The notes below the pieces were generated by a model. That model ran no database searches. It was not told the DNA's origin and was given only the letters and a program-made list of their open reading frames with translations. A program made the position numbers and the translations under genes. Source: Acetobacteraceae bacterium (GTDB lineage: Bacteria; Pseudomonadota; Alphaproteobacteria; Acetobacterales; Acetobacteraceae). Taken from it: a DNA stretch of 64,000 nucleotides. The stretch is from NCBI GenBank assembly GCA_027482245.1, contig JAIXWG010000034.1, positions 1-64,000 of the forward strand, in the 5' to 3' direction. Of the stretch, positions 18,909 through 27,476 are shown piece by piece (within the stretch, counting starts at the first letter, position 1; every line of letters begins with the position of its first letter).

Positions 18909-20128
18909 TGGCGATAGGTGATGCGATAGATCGCACCCATCTGCTCATCCGCCACCAGCATCGACCCGTCCCGCATCACATGGACATCGACCGGGCGGCC
19001 GAGGAAGCGCTGGTTGGCGTCATCCCGCAGGCCCGTCATGAACTCCTCCACCGCCGTCACATTGCCCTGGGCATCGAGTCGCGCGACCACGACGTCGAAG
19101 CCGCTCAGCCGCGACCGGTTCCAGGACCCGCGGCGGGCGATGAAGATCTGGTTGCGGTACTGCTCCGGGAACATCGTGCCGGTGTAGAAGCGCATGCCGA
19201 GCGCGGCGACATGCGGCCCCAGCAGCGCCGCGGGCTGCGAGAATTCGGAGCAGCGGCGCCCCTTGTTCTCCTGCGGGTCCGGCCAGGCGCCGACGCAGAA
19301 GGGATAGCCGAACTCCTCGCCCGTGCGGCGCACGCGGTACAGCGTGTCATCGGGGCTGTCGTCACCCGCCCAGTCGCGGCTGTTGTTGCTGGCCCAGAGC
19401 TCACGCGTGATCGGGTGGTGCGCCATGCCGACGCTGTTGCGCACGCCACGCGCCTCGATCCGCCGGTCGCTGCCATCGGGGTTGAAGGAGACGAGCAGCG
19501 CGAACTTCTCGCGGTCGATCTCGCAGATGTTGCAGGGCGCGCCGACATTCGTATAGATCCGGCCATCCGGGCCGAGCGTCGCGAACTTCCAGAAATGGTT
19601 GCCGCCGTGATCCGCATCGCCGGGCAGGCCGAAGGCCTCCGTCAGCTCCACCGGCGCCGGCACGTTGTCGAGGTTCGCCTCGATGTTGTCGTAGCGCAGC
19701 ACGCGGTTCAGCGCGATGACGAAGAGGCTGTTGCCCACCATCACAACGCCGTTCGGGTTGTTCAGCCCCTGCGCGATGACGCGCGTGCGCGTCGTGCCAT
19801 CGGCGTTGCGCGTGATGGCGTAGACGCGGCCGATGGCCCGCGTGCCGGCGAAGATCGTGCCGTTCGGGCCTTCCGTCATCATGCGCGCGCCAGGCATGCC
19901 ATGCGCATAGACTTCCGCCGAGAAGCCGGCGGGCAGGCGCAGCTGCGCCACCGGCAACTGGTCCGGCGGCGTCACCGTCAGGCGGGGCGCGTGCGGGGCA
20001 AGGGTGGAACCCTCCGGCCGCCCGATCGCCCAGCCGGGCACGGGGGCAGGGGCCGGGGCCTGCGCGAAGGCAGGAAAAGTGGCCAGCGCGGCGAGGAAGC
20101 CGGCCGCCAATAGCGAGGTGCGGACCAT
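18905..20128 (-). CDS. PQQ-dependent sugar/sorbosone dehydrogenase-like protein
   Basis: 407-aa exported beta-propeller protein of the soluble aldose/L-sorbosone dehydrogenase family (GSDH domain). A signal peptide (VRTSLLAAGFLAALATFPAFAQ) precedes LRLPAGFSAEVYAHGMPGARMM, NGVVMVGNSLFVIAL, GAPCNICEID, RGVRNSVGMAHHP and the ending PVDVHVMRDGSMLVADEQMGAIYRI. These proteins bind PQQ and oxidise sugars or aldehydes in the periplasm. The start at 20128 gives the signal peptide; a longer reading does not. Coupled to the downstream di-heme cytochrome c. Confidence 0.88.
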   Translation of the reverse strand: MVRTSLLAAGFLAALATFPAFAQAPAPAPVPGWAIGRPEGSTLAPHAPRLTVTPPDQLPVAQLRLPAGFSAEVYAHGMPGARMMTEGPNGTIFAGTRAIGRVYAITRNADGTTRTRVIAQGLNNPNGVVMVGNSLFVIALNRVLRYDNIEANLDNVPAPVELTEAFGLPGDADHGGNHFWKFATLGPDGRIYTNVGAPCNICEIDREKFALLVSFNPDGSDRRIEARGVRNSVGMAHHPITRELWASNNSRDWAGDDSPDDTLYRVRRTGEEFGYPFCVGAWPDPQENKGRRCSEFSQPAALLGPHVAALGMRFYTGTMFPEQYRNQIFIARRGSWNRSRLSGFDVVVARLDAQGNVTAVEEFMTGLRDDANQRFLGRPVDVHVMRDGSMLVADEQMGAIYRITYRQ

Positions 20129-20242
20129 GTATCTCTCCCTTCCGGTGCGCTCTTGGGATGGCCACCGGGAATGGGAAGGATGGCCCAGGAAGGCCGGGCG
20201 ATGCAATCGGTTGCCCCCGGCCTTCCCTGCCTTTTCGCGGCC

Positions 20243-20710
20243 TCAGATCGGGTCGCGCGTGGTGCCCGTGCCGCCCGTCGCGTCATCGGCGCCGCCATCG
20301 CCGCCGACCATCGGCTTGTCGCCCTGGGTCTGGCTCATGCCCCCTTGGCTCATCCCGGAGGGGTTCATCCGCTGCCCGCCGCCGCGCCCGGCTTCCGCGG
20401 CGCCGAGCATGGTGCGCTGGCCCTGGGTCGCGCCGGTCATGGAGGGGTTCATGGCGGGATTCATCGCATGGTCCAGCCCTTCGGCCTGCCACTGCCGCTT
20501 CGCCTGCGCCGCCGGCATCGACAGCCGCACCTGGCCATCGCTGACGGCGGCGACGCTCTCGCCGGAGAGGTAGTGGTGCTGGCCGCTCTGGTCGCGCGTC
20601 AGCTTGATGCGCTCGCCATCGAGGTGATCGACCGTGCCGACCTCCTCCCCGTCGCTGCCGACGACCTTCATGTGTTCCTGCACCTGGTGCAGCGGGCCGT
20701 GATGCGTCAT
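20243..20710 (-). CDS. DUF2171 domain protein with Met/Gly/Asn-rich tail
   Basis: 155-aa protein. The N-terminal ~75 residues are a DUF2171 domain (VVGSDGEEVGTVDHLDGERIKLTRD, PRC-barrel-like fold), a small family of unknown function. The C-terminal half is low complexity, with repeated MNPxM / GGMSQ units and Gly/Asp-rich ending. The ATG at 20710 begins directly before the domain. Divergent from the DUF938 methyltransferase gene with about 100 bp between. Confidence 0.8.
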   Translation of the reverse strand: MTHHGPLHQVQEHMKVVGSDGEEVGTVDHLDGERIKLTRDQSGQHHYLSGESVAAVSDGQVRLSMPAAQAKRQWQAEGLDHAMNPAMNPSMTGATQGQRTMLGAAEAGRGGGQRMNPSGMSQGGMSQTQGDKPMVGGDGGADDATGGTGTTRDPI

Positions 20711-20812
20711 CGCGTGTCCTCCTGGCCGCCCTGCGCGGCGCCGGGATGAAACGGGGCGCGGGCCGCGCGGTTGCCGGTTGACGCGGCGCCCCCGCGGGCG
20801 GATGCCGGCGGG

Positions 20813-21409
20813 ATGAGTGACGATCCGCGCCGATACGCCCCCGCCACGCTGCGCAACCGCGACCCCATCCTGGCGGAGCTGCGCCGCCTGCTGCCGCCGC
20901 GCGGCCTGGTGCTGGAAGTGGCGAGCGGCACCGGGGAGCACTGCGCCCATTTCGCCGCCGCGCTGCCGGCGCTGCACTGGCAGCCCACGGACCTCGACCC
21001 CGACAACCGCGCCAGCATCGCCGCCTGGTGCGACGACCTGCCCAATGTCCGCGCGCCGGTCGCGATGGATGCCGCCGCGGCCTGGCCGGTGACCGCCGCC
21101 GATGCCGTGCTCTGCATCAACATGATCCACATCGCCCCCTGGGCGGCGACGGAGGGGCTGCTGCGCGGCGCCGCCCTTGTGCTGCCGCCGGGCGCGCCCC
21201 TGATCCTCTACGGCCCCTATCGCCAGGACGGCGTGCCGACCGCGCCGAGCAACGAGGAGTTCGACGCCAGCCTCCGCGCCCGCGACCCCGCATGGGGTCT
21301 CAGGCGGCTGGAGGATGTGGCGGCGCTGGCGGCCGCGCAGGGCTTCGGCGCGCCCGCCGTCACGCCCATGCCGGCCAACAACCTGGTCGTGGTGTTCCGG
21401 CGGCCGTGA
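20813..21409 (+). CDS. DUF938 class I SAM-dependent methyltransferase
   Basis: 198-aa protein of the DUF938 family with a Rossmann methyltransferase fold: LVLEVASGTGEHCAHFA (motif I, SAM-binding loop), QPTDLDPDN (acidic motif II residue) and INMIHIAPWAATEGLL. The substrate is unknown. The ATG at 20813 matches the family start, MSDDPRRYAPATLRNRDPIL. Its stop overlaps the GTG of the following TauE-like gene (GTGA). Confidence 0.88.
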   Translation: MSDDPRRYAPATLRNRDPILAELRRLLPPRGLVLEVASGTGEHCAHFAAALPALHWQPTDLDPDNRASIAAWCDDLPNVRAPVAMDAAAAWPVTAADAVLCINMIHIAPWAATEGLLRGAALVLPPGAPLILYGPYRQDGVPTAPSNEEFDASLRARDPAWGLRRLEDVAALAAAQGFGAPAVTPMPANNLVVVFRRP

Positions 21410-22155
21410 CGATCCCGGAGGGCACGCTGCTGGCCGCGCTGGTCGTGGCGTCGCTGGCCAGCGGCATCGCGCGCGGCTTCTCCGGCTTCGGCGCGGCGCT
21501 GGTCTTCATGCCGCTGGCGGCGCTCGCCATCGGGCCGCGGCTGGCGGCGCCGCTGCTGCTGCTGATCGACTTCGTGCCGATGATCCTGCTCGCCCGCGGT
21601 GCCTGGGGCCTGGCGGACAAGGCGGAGGTCGGCTGGCTCAGCCTCGGCGTGCTGGCGGGCCTGCCCTTCGGCATCGGGCTGCTGGCGATGGCCGATCCGC
21701 TGGCGCTGCGCTGGCTGGTGGCGGGGGTGATCCTGGCGCTGCTGGTGCTGGCGGCCTCGGGCCTGCGCTTCCCGGCCACGGTGCATCGCGGCGCCTCGGT
21801 CGGGGTCGGCACGGTGGCGGGCGTGCTGGCGGGCGTCGCGCTGGTGCCGGGGCCGCCGGTGATGGCCTGGCTGCTCGGCCGCCACCTGCCGCCGGCGCAG
21901 CTGCGGGCCGTGTTCAACCTGTTCCTGGCCGCCAGCGGCTTCCTGACGGCGGCGGGCTTCGCCATCGCGGGGCTGTTCACCGGGGCGCTGCTGGGCCCGC
22001 TGGTGGTGGCCGCACCGCTCTATGCCGTCGGCACCTGGATCGGCACGCGGCTCTTCACCGTCATGTCGCCGGTCGTCTTCCGCCGCGCCTGCTACGCGAT
22101 GATCGCCGCTTCCGCCCTGCTTTCCCTTCCCCTGCTCGATCCGTATCTCCGCTGA
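21406..22155 (+). CDS. TauE/SafE family membrane permease
   Basis: 249-aa membrane protein with about seven to eight TM segments and the TauE/SafE signature in its first repeat (GIARGFSGFGAALVFMPLAAL); the second repeat is more diverged (VGTVAGVLAGVALVPGPPVMAWLL). This is a second, shorter TauE-type protein, not closely similar to the one at 16256. The GTG start at 21406 overlaps the upstream stop, implying coupled translation. A strong terminator follows. Confidence 0.85.
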   Translation: MTIPEGTLLAALVVASLASGIARGFSGFGAALVFMPLAALAIGPRLAAPLLLLIDFVPMILLARGAWGLADKAEVGWLSLGVLAGLPFGIGLLAMADPLALRWLVAGVILALLVLAASGLRFPATVHRGASVGVGTVAGVLAGVALVPGPPVMAWLLGRHLPPAQLRAVFNLFLAASGFLTAAGFAIAGLFTGALLGPLVVAAPLYAVGTWIGTRLFTVMSPVVFRRACYAMIAASALLSLPLLDPYLR

Positions 22156-22162
22156 AACGCGA

Positions 22163-22190
22163 AAGGGCCCGCCGTTGCCGGCGGGCCCTT
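22163..22190. terminator. Bidirectional rho-independent terminator between tauE-like gene and sdhB
   Basis: AAGGGCCCGCCG-ttgc-CGGCGGGCCCTT is a perfect 12-bp stem with terminal A and T pairs, located between the convergent tauE-like and sdhB genes. Confidence 0.85.
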
Positions 22191-22213
22191 CCGTTCGTCA
22201 CGGGCGTGGTCGA

Positions 22214-22996
22214 TCAGACCTGGCGCTCGGCCAGCATCTTCTTGATCTCGCCGATCGCCTGGCCCGGGTTCAGGCCCTTCGGGCAGGTGCGGGCGCAGTT
22301 CATGATGGTGTGGCAGCGATAGAGCTTGAACGGGTCCTCCAGCGCATCCAGGCGCTCACCCGTATGCTCGTCGCGGCTGTCGGCGATCCAGCGATAGGCC
22401 TGCAGCAGCACGGCCGGGCCGAGGTAGCGGTCGCCGTTCCACCAGTAGGACGGGCAGGCGGTGGAGCAGCAGAAGCAGAGGATGCATTCCCAGAGGCCGT
22501 CGAGCTTCGCCCGTTCCTCCTTCGACTGCAGCCGCTCCCCATCCGGCGGCGGGGGGGTGTCAGCCTTCAGCCAGGGCTCCACGCTGCGGAGCTGCGCGTA
22601 GATCTGGGACAGGTCCGGCACCAGGTCCTTCACCACCGGCATGTGCGGCAGCGGGTGGATCTTCACCTCGCCCTTCACATCCTCGATCGGCTTCAGGCAG
22701 GCCAGCGTGTTCAGCCCGTCGATGTTCATCGAGCAGGACCCGCAGATGCCCTCCCGGCAGGACCGCCGGAAGGTCAGCGTGGTGTCCACCTCGTTCTTGA
22801 TCTTGATGAGGGCATCAAGAACCATCGGCCCGCAGGCATCGAGGTCGATGTCGTAGGTATCCGTGCGCGGGTTCTCCCCGCTATCGGGATCCCAGCGGTA
22901 GATCTTGAAGCTCCGCACCTTCTTCGCGCCATGCGGCGCGGGATAGTGCTTGCCCTTCGAGATCGTCGAATTCTTGGGCAGCGTGAAGGTTGCCAT
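22214..22996 (-). CDS. sdhB: Succinate dehydrogenase iron-sulfur subunit
   Basis: 260-aa Fe-S subunit of respiratory complex II, passing electrons from SdhA flavin to ubiquinone. The plant-type ferredoxin domain has CREGICGSC (2Fe-2S), and the C-terminal domain has [16 protein letters not shown] and [17 protein letters not shown] for the 4Fe-4S and 3Fe-4S clusters. Last gene of the sdhCDAB operon, 14 nt after sdhA. Confidence 0.97.
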   Translation of the reverse strand: MATFTLPKNSTISKGKHYPAPHGAKKVRSFKIYRWDPDSGENPRTDTYDIDLDACGPMVLDALIKIKNEVDTTLTFRRSCREGICGSCSMNIDGLNTLACLKPIEDVKGEVKIHPLPHMPVVKDLVPDLSQIYAQLRSVEPWLKADTPPPPDGERLQSKEERAKLDGLWECILCFCCSTACPSYWWNGDRYLGPAVLLQAYRWIADSRDEHTGERLDALEDPFKLYRCHTIMNCARTCPKGLNPGQAIGEIKKMLAERQV

Positions 22997-23010
22997 GATC
23001 CGTCGGGCTC

Positions 23011-24828
23011 CTAGTACACGCGCGCCTTGGGCGGGAAGACCTGCACTTCGTTGGTCAGCGTGCGCATCTTCACGTCGCGGTAGTCGAGCTTGACGTTCCG
23101 CTTGTCATCGACCCAGGCGAGGGTGTGCTTCATCCAGTTCTGGTCGTCGCGATCCGGGAAGTCCTCATGCGCATGCGCGCCGCGGCTTTCCTTGCGGGCA
23201 TCGGCGCCCACGATCGTCGTCAGCGCGTTGCCGAGCAGGTTGTCCAGCTCCAGCGCCTCCAGCAGGTCGCTGTTCCAGATCAGGCTGCGGTCGGCGATGC
23301 GGATATCCTCGTAGCCCGCGGCCACCTTGTTCATCTTCTGCACGCCCTCGGCCAGCAGCTCGCTGGTCCGGAAGACGGCCGCGTGTTCCTGCATCGTCCG
23401 CTGCATCTGCAGGCGGACATCGGCGACGGAGGAACCGCCCTTGGTGTGGCGCACCTTGTCGAAGCGGGCGAAGGAAGCCTCGCCCGCGCCCGGCGGCAAC
23501 GGCGCCTGGGTCGCACCCGGCTTGATCGTCTCCGCGGCACGGTGCGCCGCGGCGCGGCCGAACACCACCAGGTCGAGCAGGCTGTTGGTACCGAGGCGGT
23601 TGGCGCCGTGGACGGAGACGCAAGCAGCCTCGCCCACCGCCATCAGCCCGCGCACCACCCGGTCCTGGTCGCCCGCCGTCGGGTTCAGGACTTCCGTGTG
23701 GATGTTCGTCGGAATGCCGCCCATGTTGTAGTGGACGGTCGGGAGCATCGGGATCGGCTCCTTCGTCACGTCCACGCCCGCGAAGATCTTCGCGGTCTCA
23801 GAGATGCCGGGCAGCCGCTCATGCAGCAGGTCGGCGCCCAGGTGCTCCAGGTGCAGGTGGATGTGGTCCTTCAGCGGGCCCACGCCGCGGCCTTCCCGGA
23901 TCTCCATCGACATGGCGCGGGACACGACGTCGCGGGACGCCAGGTCCTTCGCCGTCGGCGCGTAGCGCTCCATGAAGCGCTCGCCTTCGGAGTTCGTGAG
24001 GTAGCCGCCCTCGCCGCGCGCACCCTCCGTCACCAGGCAGCCGGAACCGTAGATGCCGGTCGGGTGGAACTGGACGAACTCGTTGTCCTGCAGCGGCAGG
24101 CCGGCGCGCAGCACCATGCCGCCGCCATCGCCCGTGCAGGTATGGGCGGAGGTGCAGGAGAAATAGGCGCGGCCATAGCCGCCGGTCGCCAGCACCACGG
24201 ACTGGGCGCGGAAGCGGTGCAGCGACCCGTCCTCCAGGCACCAGGCGGTCACGCCGCGGCACACGCCCTCATCGTCCATGATCAGGTCGAGGGCGATGTA
24301 TTCGACGAAGAACTCGCAATTCGCCTTCAGCGCCTGCTGGTAGAGCGTGTGCAGGATGGCGTGGCCCGTGCGGTCCGCCGCGGCGCAGGCCCGCATCGCG
24401 GGCGTCTTGCCGTAGTTCTGCATGTGGCCGCCGAAGGGCCGCTGGTAGATCTTGCCGTCCTCGGTCCGGCTGAAGGGCACGCCGAAATGCTCGAGCTCGA
24501 TGATCGCCGGGATCGCCTCGCGGCACATGTATTCGATGGCGTCCTGGTCACCCAGCCAGTCCGACCCCTTCACGGTGTCGTACATGTGCCAGCGCCAGTC
24601 ATCCTCGCCCATGTTGCCGAGCGCCGCGCCCACGCCGCCCTGCGCCGCCACGGTGTGGGAGCGCGTCGGGAAGACCTTGGTGATGCAGGCGGTCTTGAGG
24701 CCGGAGGCCCCCATGCCGAAGGTGGCGCGCAGCCCCGCGCCGCCGGCGCCGACCACGACCACGTCATAGGTATGATCGACGATGCGATACGCACCATTGC
24801 CGATCGAGGGCTTCGAGATGGCGTTCAT
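23011..24828 (-). CDS. sdhA: Succinate dehydrogenase flavoprotein subunit
   Basis: Catalytic subunit of complex II, oxidising succinate to fumarate. FAD-binding motif [18 protein letters not shown], covalent-FAD histidine in [11 protein letters not shown], and active-site region [11 protein letters not shown] are all present. MNAISKP at 24828 gives 605 aa, the usual family length; an in-frame ATG at 24882 would add 18 residues ([14 protein letters not shown]...). Neither has a clear Shine-Dalgarno, so the start is a choice by length. 72 nt after sdhD. Confidence 0.96.
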   Translation of the reverse strand: MNAISKPSIGNGAYRIVDHTYDVVVVGAGGAGLRATFGMGASGLKTACITKVFPTRSHTVAAQGGVGAALGNMGEDDWRWHMYDTVKGSDWLGDQDAIEYMCREAIPAIIELEHFGVPFSRTEDGKIYQRPFGGHMQNYGKTPAMRACAAADRTGHAILHTLYQQALKANCEFFVEYIALDLIMDDEGVCRGVTAWCLEDGSLHRFRAQSVVLATGGYGRAYFSCTSAHTCTGDGGGMVLRAGLPLQDNEFVQFHPTGIYGSGCLVTEGARGEGGYLTNSEGERFMERYAPTAKDLASRDVVSRAMSMEIREGRGVGPLKDHIHLHLEHLGADLLHERLPGISETAKIFAGVDVTKEPIPMLPTVHYNMGGIPTNIHTEVLNPTAGDQDRVVRGLMAVGEAACVSVHGANRLGTNSLLDLVVFGRAAAHRAAETIKPGATQAPLPPGAGEASFARFDKVRHTKGGSSVADVRLQMQRTMQEHAAVFRTSELLAEGVQKMNKVAAGYEDIRIADRSLIWNSDLLEALELDNLLGNALTTIVGADARKESRGAHAHEDFPDRDDQNWMKHTLAWVDDKRNVKLDYRDVKMRTLTNEVQVFPPKARVY

Positions 24829-24900
24829 CAGCTGTGCCGTCCATTCATCAGGCGGGGCCCCGTAGCCCGCGCCGCCAGACATTCAACTAGGCGCGTCGTC

Positions 24901-25308
24901 TCAGACCGCAATGCGAATCACGGCGAGGGCCGCCGCCAGCGCCAGCAGCGTGCAGACGAACTTCACCGCCAGGATGGAGCCGATCTTCATCGCCTCGCTG
25001 TTCGCGTAATCCTCGATCACCACCTGCAGCCCGGCCGCGATGTGGTGGAAGGTCAGGCCGATCAGCGCCAGCAGCAGCACCGCGTTCAGCGGGTGCCCGA
25101 TCCAGGCGAGCGCCACCTGGTGCGGCATGCCGGCCGAGGTCGCGAGCGAGGCGATGAACCAGATCGTCAGCGGCAGCAGCGCGATGGAGGTGACGCGCTG
25201 GCCCCACCAATGCTGCACGCCGGACTTGGCGGAACCGGCACCGCGCACGCGGCCGAGCGGCGTGCGGAGCTGCGCCTGGCGGGGGGCTTCGCCCGTGGAA
25301 TGAGACAT
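24901..25308 (-). CDS. sdhD: Succinate dehydrogenase membrane anchor subunit
   Basis: 135-aa membrane anchor of complex II with three TM helices (about 42-62, 72-95, 112-133). The conserved heme/quinone region includes HHIAAGLQVVIEDY in the second-helix end. The N-terminal WWGQRVTSIALLPL motif is typical of alphaproteobacterial SdhD. Starts 10 nt after the sdhC stop. Confidence 0.95.
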   Translation of the reverse strand: MSHSTGEAPRQAQLRTPLGRVRGAGSAKSGVQHWWGQRVTSIALLPLTIWFIASLATSAGMPHQVALAWIGHPLNAVLLLALIGLTFHHIAAGLQVVIEDYANSEAMKIGSILAVKFVCTLLALAAALAVIRIAV

Positions 25309-25318
25309 CGTGCCTACC

Positions 25319-25762
25319 TCACCAGGACATCAGCAGGGCAAGCCAGGTCAGCACCGTCAGCACGCCCGTGCCGACCAGCACCGCACGGCCCGTCTTGTAG
25401 ACGGTCGGGATGTCGTAGCCCCAGCCGGCATCCCACAGCAGGTGGCGGATGCCCGCCAGCGTGTGGAACCAGGCCGCGCCCGTCAGCCCCATCAGGAACA
25501 GGATGCCGAGGAAGGAGCCCAGGAACCACTGGACATTCGCGAAGGCCTCAGGCCCCGATGCCGCGGCCACCAGCCACCACACCATCACCGCCGCGCCCAC
25601 CGACCAGATCACGCCCGTGATGCGGTGGCTGATGGACAGCGCGCTGGTCATCTGCAGCATGTCATAGACCTGCAGATGCGGCGACAGCGGGCGACGCACC
25701 GGCGTGCCGTCCGACCGGCGACCCACCATGGTCGCCTCCCGCGAATCCTGCATTGTCGACAT
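25319..25762 (-). CDS. sdhC: Succinate dehydrogenase cytochrome b556 subunit
   Basis: 147-aa membrane subunit carrying heme b. Family signature RPLSPHLQVY followed by SISHRITGV (quinone-site Ser/Arg), and HTLAGIRHLLWD with the heme-ligand His. Three TM helices. The ATG at 25762 has GAGGAG 10 nt upstream; an internal ATG at 25729 also has a good GGGAGG site and cannot be excluded. First gene of sdhCDAB. Confidence 0.95.
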   Translation of the reverse strand: MSTMQDSREATMVGRRSDGTPVRRPLSPHLQVYDMLQMTSALSISHRITGVIWSVGAAVMVWWLVAAASGPEAFANVQWFLGSFLGILFLMGLTGAAWFHTLAGIRHLLWDAGWGYDIPTVYKTGRAVLVGTGVLTVLTWLALLMSW

Positions 25763-25866
25763 GCGGCGCCCGCTCCTCATGGCGCGCCCGACGTCGAGGC
25801 AGGGCGCACGCTCAACCTTGTGGATGCTTTTATGGTGCACCGCGCCATAGCGTCAACGCAGCGCAA

Positions 25867-25924
25867 CATGGACAGGCGTCCATGCGGAGAATCGTGCATC
25901 AGGGATATAGGAATGATATCCTAT
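25867..25924. promoter_or_regulatory. Cluster of inverted repeats in the sdhC upstream region
   Basis: CATGGAC-aggc-GTCCATG (25867-25884) is a perfect 7-bp dyad. At 25903-25924 two nested dyads overlap: GGATAT...ATATCC and ATAGGA...TCCTAT. The latter forms one of the few AT-rich islands in the window and probably contains promoter and operator elements for sdhCDAB or the divergent short ORF. Confidence 0.4.
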
Positions 25925-25928
25925 AGCC

Positions 25929-26108
25929 ATGCGCAAGCCCGAGCCCCGCACGCTGCCGCGCTTCGCCCCCCGCCGCCCGGCACCGCCCTGCCCGGAGGCG
26001 CAAGCCCCGCGCCCGCCCCCGCCGCGCCTCGGCAAGGCCCTGGAAGTGCTGCATAAACTCCTCACCGGCGGCGCGGCGCTGGGTGCCATCCTCCGGCTGC
26101 TGTTCTGA
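25929..26108 (+). CDS. Possible small Pro/Arg-rich protein
   Basis: 59-codon ORF (MRKPEPRTLPRFAP...). A Pro/Arg-rich N-terminal part is followed by a C-terminal helix-like segment, LGKALEVLHKLLTGGAALGAILRLLF, that could be amphipathic or membrane-associated. It begins just after an AT-rich palindromic region that looks like a promoter. No family recognised and no clear Shine-Dalgarno, so it may not be a gene. Confidence 0.3.
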   Translation: MRKPEPRTLPRFAPRRPAPPCPEAQAPRPPPPRLGKALEVLHKLLTGGAALGAILRLLF

Positions 26109-26220
26109 CGGGCTGGCGCCCGCCCCGGGCCAGTCTGGAGTTTTGTCGCCGACCATTCCCGGACCCATGCGACGCGTGGCTTCCTTGCCGATCCGGGAAG
26201 GCCCGCCTACCGTCTTGTTG

Positions 26221-27471
26221 ATGGAAATGTCTCGGCGCCGCGGCAAGCGTGCAACTGGCAAGGTGGCGGTGCTCGGGGCGGGCATCACGGGCTGCTCGAC
26301 CGCGCTGTTCATGGCCCGGCAGGGCTATGACGTGACGCTGTTCGACCAAGCGCCGCAGCCCTTCCAGGGATCGAGCGGCTGGAACGACGGCAAGCTCCAC
26401 CTGGGCTACCTCTACGCGGCGGACCCGGGCCTCGGCACCGCGCGGCAATTGCTGACCGGCGGCCTGCTGTTCAAGGACATCGTGGAGGAGCTGCTCGGCG
26501 GCTCCATCGCCGGCGCCACGGCGCCGCGGGACGAGATCTTCCTGCTGCACCGCGATTCGGTCGTGCAGCAGCCCGCCGTCGATGCCTATGTCCGCCGCGT
26601 GTCGGACCTGGTGCGCAGCCACCCCGATGCCGGGCGCTACTGGGACGACGCCGCCCGCCGCGGCGCGCAGCCGCTGACGGCGGCGGAGCTGGCGGCCATC
26701 GCCCATGGCGGCGACGCCATCCTGGGCGGCTGGCGCCTGCCGGAACGCAGCGTCTCCTCCCGCTGGATCGCGCGCCGCTACATCGCGGCGCTGGCGGCGG
26801 AGCCCCGGGTCGAGCAGCGGCTGGGCCAGCGGGTCCAGGCCGTGCGGCCCGTGGATGCCACCGATGGGCTGGATGGCCCCTTCCGGGTCGAGACCGAGGC
26901 CGGCGCGGATGGCCCCTTCACCATCGTCGTCAACGCGCTGTGGGAAGGCCGCAGCGTGATCGACCTTGGCGTGGGGCTGGGCCCGGCGCCGGAGCTGACG
27001 CATCGCTACCGCTACGCGCTCTTCATCCACACCGCCCAGCCCGTGGCGCAGGACAACGCCCTGATCGGCACCGGGCCCTTCGGCGACGTGAAAGCTTATG
27101 GCGACCGGGATTTCTACCTCTCCTGGTACCCCGCGGGGTTGGTGGTGGAGGGGCAGGACCCCGCGCCCCCGCCGCTGCCCGACCTGGACGCGGCCGCGCG
27201 CCAGGCGCTGGCGGGCCGCATCCTGGACGGCCTGGCGGAACACCTGCCGGCCGTCCGCCGCGTCGCGGATGGCGCGGCGCAGGTGGAGCTTCAGGGCAGC
27301 TGGGTCGTCGCCCAGGGCCGCGGCCCGCTGCACGACCCCTCCGCCGGCCTGCACCGCCGCGACCGCTTCGGCATCCGCCGCACCGGCCGCTACGTCTCCG
27401 TGGACAGCGGCAAGTTCAGCACCGCGCCCTGGATGGCGCGGGAAGTCGCGGCGATGTTCCGGGGGGGCTGA
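26221..27471 (+). CDS. FAD-dependent oxidoreductase (DAO-like)
   Basis: 416-aa flavoprotein. The N-terminal dinucleotide-binding motif is clear: KVAVLGAGITGCSTALFMARQGYDVTLFDQ, with Asp ending the second strand. The SSGWNDGKLHLGYLY stretch resembles the flavin-contact region of DAO-type oxidases, and GRYVSVDSGKFSTAPWMA is the FAD-closing C-terminal part. The substrate is unknown. Alternative ATGs at 26221, 26227 and 26167 lack strong ribosome sites. Its stop is 5 bp from the convergent asd-like gene. Confidence 0.8.
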   Translation: MEMSRRRGKRATGKVAVLGAGITGCSTALFMARQGYDVTLFDQAPQPFQGSSGWNDGKLHLGYLYAADPGLGTARQLLTGGLLFKDIVEELLGGSIAGATAPRDEIFLLHRDSVVQQPAVDAYVRRVSDLVRSHPDAGRYWDDAARRGAQPLTAAELAAIAHGGDAILGGWRLPERSVSSRWIARRYIAALAAEPRVEQRLGQRVQAVRPVDATDGLDGPFRVETEAGADGPFTIVVNALWEGRSVIDLGVGLGPAPELTHRYRYALFIHTAQPVAQDNALIGTGPFGDVKAYGDRDFYLSWYPAGLVVEGQDPAPPPLPDLDAAARQALAGRILDGLAEHLPAVRRVADGAAQVELQGSWVVAQGRGPLHDPSAGLHRRDRFGIRRTGRYVSVDSGKFSTAPWMAREVAAMFRGG

Positions 27472-27476
27472 GCGCC

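Noticed and set aside
16256-22155. The two TauE/SafE genes as a recent duplication
   Set aside because: Their lengths and sequences differ strongly outside the family motifs; more likely separate lineages.
23125-25620. Long plus-strand frame opposite sdhA/sdhD/sdhC
   Set aside because: Antisense shadow of a clear sdh operon; no domain, no ribosome site.
25899-26312. Minus-strand 137-codon frame upstream of sdhC
   Set aside because: Overlaps the clear start of the FAD oxidoreductase and has Arg/Gly-rich shadow composition.
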